Below, piece after piece: positions 1 to 5,578 of a stretch of DNA of 6,719 nt (position 1 is its first letter; each line of letters begins with the position of its first letter). This DNA is from an uncultured Lachnospiraceae bacterium (GTDB lineage: Bacteria; Bacillota; Clostridia; Lachnospirales; Lachnospiraceae). The stretch covers positions 1 through 6,719 of the forward strand of contig CAKRIL010000068.1 of the NCBI GenBank assembly GCA_934343915.1, in the 5' to 3' direction. Position numbers and translations under genes: made by a program. Below the pieces are notes generated by a model that saw only the letters and a program-made list of their open reading frames with translations, made no database searches and was not told where the DNA came from.

Positions 1-97
1 AGTTTTTTAACTTTTTTTAAAAACTTTTTTGAAGCAGTTCTTCTCAAGCAAAGTTATTATTCCTGACTGCCGCTCATATATCTCAGCGACGTTCTTT
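1..97 (-). other. Leader region of an off-window unit, probably an rRNA operon
   Basis: No open frame of note is present. Just after P2 the transcript would contain GTCGCT (90-85) pairing with AGCGGC (74-69), a 6-bp stem with one G-U pair and a 10-nt loop, like the hairpin after rRNA promoters in many Firmicutes. Further left, GCTTGAGAAGAACTGC (47-32) resembles a diverged boxA-type antitermination signal, and then come A/T runs. The last ten bases, TTAAAAAACT (10-1), exactly repeat those one base before the P2 TTGACA (137-128). This suggests a third promoter begins at or just beyond the edge. No rRNA sequence itself is visible, so the identity of the unit is inferred. Confidence 0.5.
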
Positions 98-126
98 ATC
101 TTAACACCTTGTCAGGTGTTTGTCAA
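98..126 (-). promoter_or_regulatory. P2: strong sigma-A-like promoter firing out of the left edge
   Basis: A perfect TTGACA (126-121), 17 nt, then TAAGAT (103-98, four of six). It is preceded by long A/T runs. The start is predicted near 91. Tandem strong promoters with A/T-rich upstream tracts and a GTCGCT leader hairpin are typical of Firmicutes rRNA operons. Confidence 0.75.
103..120. promoter_or_regulatory. 18-bp palindrome filling the P2 spacer
   Basis: AACACCT and AGGTGTT are perfect 7-bp arms around the 4-nt centre TGTC. The palindrome covers the whole gap between the P2 -35 and -10 boxes plus the first base of the -10. A site in that position would block polymerase if a dimeric repressor bound it. 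The same stretch includes two TTGTCA copies 11 bp apart (109-114 and 120-125), the second overlapping the -35. No regulator is identified, and chance cannot be excluded. Confidence 0.4.
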
Positions 127-165
127 CAGTTTTTTAAGAATTTTTTCTTTTTTCTAAAAACTGTT
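125..165 (-). repeat. A/T-rich inverted repeat abutting the P2 -35 box
   Basis: AACAGTTTTT (165-156) and AAAAACTGTT (134-125) are perfect 10-bp arms around 21 nt made mostly of A runs on the transcribed strand. The repeat ends inside the P2 -35 hexamer. As DNA it may be an UP element or intrinsically bent tract for P2; as RNA from P1 it would fold into a hairpin with no terminator tail. Confidence 0.6.
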
Positions 166-173
166 TACAATTT

Positions 174-200
174 ACCGAAGCAGCGTTCACAGTGTTCGGT
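174..200 (-). repeat. Second leader hairpin ACCGAA/TTCGGT
   Basis: ACCGAA (200-195) and TTCGGT (179-174) form a 6-bp stem enclosing 15 nt. It directly follows the first P1 leader hairpin. There is no U-run after it, so it is not a terminator. Function unknown. Confidence 0.4.
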
Positions 201-217
201 GCCTTGTGTTTCAAGGC
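201..217 (-). repeat. Hairpin at the 5' end of the P1 transcript
   Basis: GCCTTG (217-212) and CAAGGC (206-201) form a perfect 6-bp stem with a 5-nt loop exactly where the P1 transcript should begin. A 5'-terminal stem of this kind often protects RNA from decay; that role is inferred. Confidence 0.5.
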
Positions 218-223
218 TTGTTT

Positions 224-252
224 ATAATAGCACGCCGTCCTTGATTTGTAAA
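224..252 (-). promoter_or_regulatory. P1: strong sigma-A-like promoter firing out of the left edge
   Basis: TTTACA (252-247), 17 nt, then TATTAT (229-224): five of six matches in each box with optimal spacing. The 40 bases upstream (253-292) are rich in A and T runs and could act as an UP element. The predicted start is near 217. The promoter lies beyond the terminator of the radA unit and faces the same way, so it must serve a gene to the left of the window. Confidence 0.7.
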
Positions 253-316
253 CCCCTAAATAATAAATAGTTTTTTATTCAATTTATGCTGAATTGTGTG
301 AATATTTCAAACAAAT

Positions 317-350
317 AAGAACGCCGAAGGCATTAAACTTCGACGTTCCT
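317..350 (-). terminator. Rho-independent terminator closing the operon
   Basis: Reading leftwards, AGGAACGTCGAAG (350-338) pairs with CTTCGGCGTTCTT (329-317) over 13 bp including two G-U pairs, around an 8-nt loop. The bases after it are ATTTGTTTG, a modest U-rich tail. It lies 40 nt beyond the last stop codon, where a terminator is expected. The opposite strand has only ATTTC after the stem, so it is unlikely to work well in that direction. Confidence 0.8.
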
Positions 351-390
351 ATTTCATATCATAAACCGACTTTCGTGAGGATCCGCTTAT

Positions 391-1038
391 TTACTTTCCG
401 TATGTATCAAGTACACTCTTTGCATTATCAGTAATATCTCTCTGATAAGCAATCTCATGCTCCATTCCTCTTGATTCATCATTGGCAACAAGTGCTGCGT
501 CGAGCACCTTATTGAGGAGCTCATTTACGGAGCCTGCCATCTCATGCTGCTTCGTGGTATTTTCATATATCTGGTTCATTGACTGAACTGTGTTGGATAT
601 GAATTCCTGAACCTTTACAATCGTATCTGCAATCTCCTTGGAGGATTTTGCCGTCTGTGCCGCAAGGTTACGAACTTCACCCGCAACAACAGAGAAGCCT
701 CTTCCCTGGTCTCCTGCTCTTGCAGCCTCAATCGAAGCGTTAAGCGACAATATATTGGTCTTATTGGCAATTCCGCTTATAACCTGCGTAAAACCCTCTA
801 TCATTTTTGAAAGGTTCTCAAGCTCCTTAATATTCTCCGATGAACGCTCAACAACCTCATTGAGACTGTTAATCTGTTCAATGATATCACCTATGCTTGT
901 GATACCCTCTCTCACAAGATTAAGGGATGTGTCAGACGAATTGATAACATCGAACGCATGCTTTTCAACCTTAAGCTGCGATTCATCAAGGTCATATACG
1001 ACCTTCTTCATCTCATTAACTAATACATTATTATCCAT
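391..1038 (-). CDS. Soluble, sensor-less methyl-accepting chemotaxis signalling domain (215 aa)
   Basis: The diagnostic tip of the MCP cytoplasmic hairpin is present: GIANKTNILSLNASIEAARA followed by GDQGRGFSVVAGEVRNLA (89-126 in the 215-aa numbering). This tip contacts CheA and CheW. Flanking it are two long heptad-rich arms of roughly 90 residues each. There is no membrane segment, HAMP, PAS, globin or other recognisable input domain, and no C-terminal CheR/CheB docking pentapeptide. Such minimal proteins may join cytoplasmic arrays, pair with other receptors, or act in a chemosensory pathway other than motility; which applies here is inference. The gene sits 20 nt after radA, or overlaps it by ATGA if the ATG at 1062 is used, and a hairpin terminator follows 40 nt downstream, so it is the last gene of the unit. 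A 5'-truncated receptor is possible, but the balanced arms, good ribosome site and tight spacing favour a complete small gene. Confidence 0.9.
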   Translation of the reverse strand: MDNNVLVNEMKKVVYDLDESQLKVEKHAFDVINSSDTSLNLVREGITSIGDIIEQINSLNEVVERSSENIKELENLSKMIEGFTQVISGIANKTNILSLNASIEAARAGDQGRGFSVVAGEVRNLAAQTAKSSKEIADTIVKVQEFISNTVQSMNQIYENTTKQHEMAGSVNELLNKVLDAALVANDESRGMEHEIAYQRDITDNAKSVLDTYGK

Positions 1039-1049
1039 TATAACGATAT

Positions 1050-1056
1050 CCTCCTT
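1050..1056 (-). promoter_or_regulatory. Ribosome binding site AAGGAGG that decides the chemotaxis gene start
   Basis: A full AAGGAGG lies just after the radA stop and 11 nt before the ATG at 1038. The longest frame begins at an ATG at 1062 that overlaps the radA stop as ATGA, but this AAGGAGG would then lie inside its coding sequence, and only a weak GGAA lies upstream of it. The 1038 start is therefore preferred. The 11-nt spacing is slightly long, so dual use of both starts remains possible. Confidence 0.65.
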
Positions 1057-1058
1057 GG

Positions 1059-2429
1059 TCATTCGTTTCCGATTACATCTAAAAGTTCATTTATTGATTT
1101 TATTCCGATAAGTCTTATTTTACCATCAGGCTTAAGATTCTTAAGACATACCTCCGGCAGAATACAGGTGGTAAATCCAAGCTTGATTGCCTCGTTGACT
1201 CTGACCGCCGCATGGCTTACAGCCCTGACCTCGCCGGTAAGTCCAACCTCTCCGAATACTATCGTGTTATGGTCAACCGCAATGTTCTTATAGCTTGATA
1301 ATACAGCATACACTATCGCAAGGTCAAGTGCCGGCTCCGAAATACGAAGTCCGCCCGCTATGTTAAGGTATGCATCACAGCCCGAGAGCCTCAGCCCGAT
1401 TCTCTTTTCAAGCACCGCCATCAGCAGATTGAACCTGTTGATATCCGCTCCTGCTGCCGTTCTTCTCGGCATTCCGAAATTCGACTGGCATACAAGTGCC
1501 TGAATCTCGACAAGCATAGGTCTTGTTCCTTCCATAAGGCACGCCACGACAGAACCCGCTGCACAGTCGGGTCTTCCGTCAAGCATGTACTCTGACGGAT
1601 TCGTAACCTCGGCAAGACCTGTCTCCCTCATTTCAAACACACCAATCTCATTGGTAGATCCGAAGCGATTCTTAACCGCACGAAGAATACGATATGCCGC
1701 ATTCTTATCGCCCTCGAAGTACAGCACCGTATCCACCATATGTTCAAGTATTCTCGGGCCTGCCACAACACCTTCCTTTGTGACATGTCCCACTATGAAA
1801 ATCGAGATATTAAGTCCTTTTGCGAGCTGCATCAGCACTGAGGTCGATTCCCTGACCTGACTGACACTTCCCGGTGCCGATGCGGTATTCTCACAGAACA
1901 TTGTCTGTATCGAGTCTATGATTACCACATCTGGCATTGTCTTTCTTATCACATCATCTATTATATCAAGATTAGTCTCGCACAGCAGTGACAGCCTTTG
2001 CGAGAATTCTCCTATTCTGTCCGCGCGAAGCTTTATCTGCCTTAAGGATTCCTCTCCGGATATATACAATACATTCTTTATCTCCGAAAGGTTGCGGCAC
2101 ACCTGAAGAAGCAGGGTCGATTTGCCTATTCCCGGGTCTCCTCCGACAAGGACAAGCGAACCTCTGACAATTCCTCCTCCGAGCACTCTGTCAAGCTCCG
2201 AATAGCCTGTAAGTGTTCTCTCCTCCTCATCAAGAGAGATCTCCGACAGCACCGACGGCATAACATCACGGTGTGCAATACCTCTCACGCTTCCCGATAC
2301 CGTCTGCTTGACCACCGGCTCCTCCACGAACGTATTCCACTGTCTGCATTCCGGGCACTGCCCTAACCATTTTGACGATTCATAACCGCATTCCTTACAA
2401 AAAAAAGCGGTTGTCTTTGCTTTTGCCAT
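1059..2429 (-). CDS. radA: RadA/Sms, DNA repair ATPase and branch-migration helicase (456 aa)
   Basis: RecA-like hexameric helicase that extends recombination intermediates by driving branch migration. In order: a C4 zinc finger (Cys11, Cys14, Cys25, Cys28, with the typical GYESSKWLGQCPEC context); an ATPase core with Walker A GDPGIGKST (97-105) and Walker B VVIID (168-172); the RadA-specific KNRFG motif (253-257); and a Lon-like C-terminal domain including GGLRISEPALDLAI (359-372) and GEVGLTGEVRAV (393-404). Length equals that of typical RadA, and all key motifs are intact. I start at the ATG at 2429 (MAKAK), preceded by GAGGTGGGT. A GTG two codons upstream is possible but has no better ribosome site. 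In Firmicutes radA often closes the ctsR-mcsA-mcsB-clpC operon and is followed by disA. Here the uncharacterised gene precedes it and a chemotaxis-type gene follows, starting 20 nt beyond its stop. Confidence 0.97.
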   Translation of the reverse strand: MAKAKTTAFFCKECGYESSKWLGQCPECRQWNTFVEEPVVKQTVSGSVRGIAHRDVMPSVLSEISLDEEERTLTGYSELDRVLGGGIVRGSLVLVGGDPGIGKSTLLLQVCRNLSEIKNVLYISGEESLRQIKLRADRIGEFSQRLSLLCETNLDIIDDVIRKTMPDVVIIDSIQTMFCENTASAPGSVSQVRESTSVLMQLAKGLNISIFIVGHVTKEGVVAGPRILEHMVDTVLYFEGDKNAAYRILRAVKNRFGSTNEIGVFEMRETGLAEVTNPSEYMLDGRPDCAAGSVVACLMEGTRPMLVEIQALVCQSNFGMPRRTAAGADINRFNLLMAVLEKRIGLRLSGCDAYLNIAGGLRISEPALDLAIVYAVLSSYKNIAVDHNTIVFGEVGLTGEVRAVSHAAVRVNEAIKLGFTTCILPEVCLKNLKPDGKIRLIGIKSINELLDVIGNE

Positions 2430-2452
2430 ACCCACCTCACGTCAACACTCAA

Positions 2453-2490
2453 ACAGGGTTGTCCCGCATACACCGCGTATACAACCCTGT
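2453..2490 (-). repeat. Hairpin between the 136-aa gene and radA
   Basis: Perfect 10-bp inverted repeat, ACAGGGTTGT (2490-2481 and its complement at 2462-2453), around an 18-nt loop that contains an inner ATAC/GTAT pairing (2480-2477 with 2471-2468). It begins 18 nt after the stop of the upstream gene. The following bases, TTGAGTGTTG, are only weakly U-rich, so it is at best a poor terminator; an mRNA processing or stability hairpin that sets radA expression is as likely. A TTGACA hexamer (2493-2488) overlaps one arm, with TATGCG 17 nt downstream as a weak -10. That leaves open an internal radA promoter, for which the evidence is thin. Confidence 0.65.
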
Positions 2491-2508
2491 CAAATAATTA
2501 CTGTTCAA

Positions 2509-2919
2509 TTACATTCTATTAACTTCAACCTTAACAGGCTTTCCCGAAAGCTCAACGCTGAGACTTAACTTACCGCTGATGTTGGTCTTCATATTGCCTA
2601 TAACCACTCCGTCAACAAGCACCTTATATTCTGTATCAGCTTCAAGTCCAAGTGTTATCTGCGCGTCCTCAGCACCCTCCACATAGAACTTAACATCACT
2701 GTCATTCGCAACAAATCCGTTGACAGCAGTGCCTGGCACCGATTCATATACAAAATTACCGTTCTGCTCAAGCTTGGTAATCTCATTATATGTCTTAACC
2801 TTGTAGCTGTCTCCGTTCACCTCAAAATTGTCAAGCTTCGACTTGGTATCCAACTCGTAGTTGCCAAAACTGATTGAGCCATCCTTCTCAACCTTGATTA
2901 ATTCCTCAATTACTGGCAT
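2509..2919 (-). CDS. Uncharacterised acidic 136-aa protein (family often labelled 'endosialidase')
   Basis: Function unknown. The start is firm: AGGAGG lies 7 nt before the ATG. The protein has no signal peptide and no membrane segment, is acidic (about 23 Asp/Glu to 14 Lys/Arg), and contains no Cys, His or Trp. Its pattern is mostly short beta strands: an N-terminal part with ISFGNYELDTKSKLDNFEV (16-34), then KVKTYNEITKLEQNGNFVYE (40-59) and VPGTAV (61-66), and a C-terminal half resembling a small beta sandwich (DAQITLGLEADTEYKVLVDG, 85-104; KLSLSVEL, 117-124). From memory, close relatives are common in Lachnospiraceae genomes and are often labelled endosialidase. I see no catalytic motif, secretion signal or adequate length for a sialidase, so that name is probably an inherited error. 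It lies between clpC and radA with a probable promoter of its own, suggesting a cytoplasmic role that need not be tied to proteolysis. It is clearly a real gene. Confidence 0.9.
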   Translation of the reverse strand: MPVIEELIKVEKDGSISFGNYELDTKSKLDNFEVNGDSYKVKTYNEITKLEQNGNFVYESVPGTAVNGFVANDSDVKFYVEGAEDAQITLGLEADTEYKVLVDGVVIGNMKTNISGKLSLSVELSGKPVKVEVNRM

Positions 2920-3039
2920 AACCGCTCCTCCTGCTTTCGGTATCTAACCGAAGTATTTTTATTACAAATCTCACGTAATCTGTAACCTTCGCAACAGCCC
3001 GGCATGTGGCTGATTCGACACAGTCAGGCTCTTACTATT
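2920..3039 (-). promoter_or_regulatory. Structured 5' leader of the 136-aa gene
   Basis: About 120 nt lie between the predicted transcription start and the ATG, long for a simple leader. In transcript order it holds a weak 5-bp stem CAGCC/GGCTG (3012-3008 with 2999-2995), an 8-bp stem TTACAGAT/ATTTGTAA with one G-U pair and an 8-nt loop (2985-2978 with 2969-2962), and a 6-bp stem TTCGGT/ACCGAA with a 5-nt loop (2952-2947 with 2941-2936). The last ends a few bases before the AGGAGG ribosome binding site, which is 7 nt from the ATG. None of the hairpins is followed by a U-run, so transcription attenuation is not indicated. I do not recognise a known riboswitch class. Whether the leader regulates is inference. 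Confidence 0.4.
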
Positions 3040-3045
3040 AGGCTC

Positions 3046-3074
3046 ATTATAGCTCAAAATTATATAAATTTCCA
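3046..3074 (-). promoter_or_regulatory. Probable sigma-A promoter for the 136-aa gene
   Basis: Reading leftwards, TGGAAA (3074-3069) and a perfect TATAAT (3051-3046) are separated by 17 nt. The -10 matches consensus fully and the -35 at four of six bases, in A/T-rich surroundings. It begins just after the clpC stop, and I see no terminator between them, so the downstream genes may be served both by this promoter and by read-through from clpC. The predicted start near 3039 leaves a leader of about 120 nt. Confidence 0.6.
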
Positions 3075-3081
3075 CTACATT

Positions 3082-5529
3082 TTACTTTGATTTTGAAAAT
3101 ACAAGCTTGTTGTCCTTCAAGCCTACAAGCACTGTATCTCCCGGCTTAAATACCCCTTCAAGAATCTTTTCTGCGAGTTCGTCCTCAACCTTGCTCTGCA
3201 ATGCTCTCTTAAGAGGTCTCGCACCGTACTTCTCATCATAACCGTTGTCAATTATATAATTCTTTGCCGCATCATCAAGCCTGACTGTCATATTCATCTG
3301 TTCCTTGATGCGCTTGTTTATTGAAGCGAGAAGAATGTCGACAATGCTTCCGATGTTCTCCTTGGTGAGTGTATGGAATACAATTGTCTCATCTATTCTG
3401 TTGAGGAACTCAGGTTTGAATATGGTCTTGACCTCCTCCATAACTCTTTCCTTCATAACCGCATGGTTGTGCTCCCTGCTGTTATCTGAGGCAAATCCAA
3501 GGTTCTTAGGTGCAAGAATATTCTGTGCTCCCGCATTGGAGGTCATAATGATGACCGTGTTTTTGAAATCAACCTTTCTTCCGGTCGAGTCCGTTATATG
3601 TCCGTCATCAAGCACCTGTAAAAGAATGTTGAATACATCCGGATGCGCCTTTTCAATCTCGTCAAACAGTATGACTGAATATGGATTCCTTCTGACCTTC
3701 TCGCTGAGCTGTCCACCCTCCTCATAGCCCACGTATCCAGGAGGTGAGCCAATCATCTTGGACACGCTGTGCTTTTCCATGTACTCGGACATATCAACTC
3801 TTATAAGAGCATTTTCCGAGCCGAACATGGCATCTGCAAGTGCCTTTGAAAGCTCGGTCTTGCCGACACCGGTAGGTCCGAGGAAAAGGAATGAGCCAAT
3901 CGGTCTCTTAGGATCCTTAAGTCCTACTCTCCCTCGTCTTATTGCCTTCGCAACGGCTGTAACCGCCTCCTCCTGTCCTACAACACGCTCATGGAGAATC
4001 TTTTCAAGATTCATAAGCCTCTCCGATTCCTCCATTGCAAGCTTCTTAACAGGAATCTTTGTCCAGTCTGACACGACATCGGCAATCTCATTCTCGCCAA
4101 CTGCCATACGCTTATTGCTCTTATCACTGTTCCATTTTTCCTTAAGCTTCTCGAGCTTATCTATCTTCTTTAACTGCTTTTTCTTGATGTCTCCTGCCTT
4201 CTCGTACGCCTCTTCCTTGATAGCCGCTTCCTTCTGTGCATCCATCGCAGCAATCTCATCCTCAAGATTCTTGATTGCATCCGGCTTAAGGTAAATGCCG
4301 AGTCTTGTCTTTGATGCCGCTTCATCTATAAGGTCAATCGCCTTGTCCGGCAAAAATCTGTCGTTGATGTATCTCTCAGACATCTTAACCGCTGCCACAA
4401 GTGCCGCATCTGAAATCTTAACGCCATGATGCTTCTCATAAGCCGGTCTGATACCCTTAAGTATCTCAACCGCCTCGTCCTCCGACGGCTCCTCAACATT
4501 GACAGGCTGAAATCGTCTCTCCAGTGCGGCATCCTTCTCGATATACTTGCGGTATTCTTCAAGAGTTGTTGCGCCTATTATCTGAACCTCACCTCTGGCA
4601 AGTGAAGGCTTAAGTATATTGGATGCGTCAATCGCGCCCTCTGCTCCTCCTGCACCGATAATTGTGTGAAGCTCATCTATAAATAAAAGAATATTGCCGG
4701 CAGCCTTAACCTCGGCAATAACCCTCTTAATGCGCTCCTCGAACTCTCCTCTGTACTTCGAGCCTGCAACCATTCCCGACAAATCGAGTGTGAGAAGTCT
4801 CTTGTCAGCAATTGTCTCCGGCACATCTCCCTCGACAATCTTGAGTGCAAGTCCCTCAACAACCGCTGTTTTACCGACACCCGGCTCACCTATAAGACAT
4901 GGATTGTTCTTGGTTCTTCTGCTGGTTATCTGAATAACTCTCTGTATTTCCTTCTCTCTGCCGATTACAGGGTCAAGCTTTCCCTCAGCGGCAAGCTTTG
5001 TCAAATCCCTGCTGTACTGGTCAAGTGTCGCAGTCGGATTCTTCTTATTCTTCTGCTTATTTCCCTGAAAATCTTCCTTATATGCACTGCTGTCCTCGCC
5101 CATCGCGATGAGAAGGTCAACATATGTCTTCTGAATATTAACACCTATTGTATTGAGAAGTCTCAGTGCAACACTGTCATTCTCCTTAATTATGGCAATC
5201 AGTATATGCTCTGTGCCAATAAGCTGTGCCTTAAATCGCACCGCTTCTCTTGCAGCCTGGTCAAGAACTCTTCTCGCCCTCGGTGTATATGAATCCGGTT
5301 CGGCAACATTCACATTATTATCCTGTGCTATGAGCTGCTCAAGAATCGCAACAATGCGTTCTTCATCCGCACCGTTCTCTATAAGAACCGCACTTGCAAC
5401 ACAATCCTTCTGTCTTAAAAGTCCAAGCAGAATATGCTCCGTTCCGACAGAATTGTGCCCCAGTTCGCCTGCCGCATCCGCCGCTAGCTCAAGTGCTTCC
5501 TCTGCTTTCTTAGTAAATCCTATCTGCAT
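3082..5529 (-). CDS. clpC: ClpC, AAA+ unfoldase of the ClpCP protease (815 aa)
   Basis: Hexameric ATPase that unfolds tagged proteins and feeds them into ClpP in the cytoplasm. Domains in order: two N-terminal Clp repeats (about 1-145); AAA1 with Walker A GEPGVGKT (214-221), Walker B LLFIDE (281-286) and arginine finger R338-R339; a coiled middle domain with a UVR-like stretch (about 417-470); AAA2 with Walker A GPTGVGKT (551-558), Walker B VILFDE (619-624) and sensor-2 GAR (769-771). LGF at 677-679 fits the ClpP-docking loop. Glu31 and Glu107 match the two glutamates (32 and 106 in B. subtilis) known to hold phosphoarginine, so this ClpC should read the McsB mark. The ATG follows GAGAGG at a 9-nt gap, and mcsB ends 49 nt upstream, consistent with one operon. 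No CtsR heptad repeat is visible in that gap, so control probably comes from before ctsR, outside the window. Length and motifs are intact. Confidence 0.98.
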   Translation of the reverse strand: MQIGFTKKAEEALELAADAAGELGHNSVGTEHILLGLLRQKDCVASAVLIENGADEERIVAILEQLIAQDNNVNVAEPDSYTPRARRVLDQAAREAVRFKAQLIGTEHILIAIIKENDSVALRLLNTIGVNIQKTYVDLLIAMGEDSSAYKEDFQGNKQKNKKNPTATLDQYSRDLTKLAAEGKLDPVIGREKEIQRVIQITSRRTKNNPCLIGEPGVGKTAVVEGLALKIVEGDVPETIADKRLLTLDLSGMVAGSKYRGEFEERIKRVIAEVKAAGNILLFIDELHTIIGAGGAEGAIDASNILKPSLARGEVQIIGATTLEEYRKYIEKDAALERRFQPVNVEEPSEDEAVEILKGIRPAYEKHHGVKISDAALVAAVKMSERYINDRFLPDKAIDLIDEAASKTRLGIYLKPDAIKNLEDEIAAMDAQKEAAIKEEAYEKAGDIKKKQLKKIDKLEKLKEKWNSDKSNKRMAVGENEIADVVSDWTKIPVKKLAMEESERLMNLEKILHERVVGQEEAVTAVAKAIRRGRVGLKDPKRPIGSFLFLGPTGVGKTELSKALADAMFGSENALIRVDMSEYMEKHSVSKMIGSPPGYVGYEEGGQLSEKVRRNPYSVILFDEIEKAHPDVFNILLQVLDDGHITDSTGRKVDFKNTVIIMTSNAGAQNILAPKNLGFASDNSREHNHAVMKERVMEEVKTIFKPEFLNRIDETIVFHTLTKENIGSIVDILLASINKRIKEQMNMTVRLDDAAKNYIIDNGYDEKYGARPLKRALQSKVEDELAEKILEGVFKPGDTVLVGLKDNKLVFSKSK

Positions 5530-5578
5530 AACTTATGTCCTCTCTATGATAATTCAATTAATTTTATATCTTATTTAC

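Noticed and set aside
109..125. Possible CtsR operator in the TTGTCA repeats at P2
   Set aside because: CtsR sites are GGTCAAA-type heptads repeated at a 10-bp period. These copies read TTGTCA with an 11-bp period and lie at the far end from the ctsR side of the operon.
223..228. Plus-strand TATAAT as a rightward promoter
   Set aside because: The bases 17 nt upstream (TGCCTT) do not resemble a -35, no extended -10 TG is correctly placed, and no rightward gene follows.
2509..2919. Naming the 136-aa protein an endosialidase
   Set aside because: No signal peptide, catalytic motif or adequate size is visible. The name is only remembered from database labels.
2962..2985. Rho-independent terminator in the clpC-unknown gene gap
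   Set aside because: The 8-bp stem is A/T-rich and is followed by TAAAAATAC on the transcribed strand, not by a U-run.
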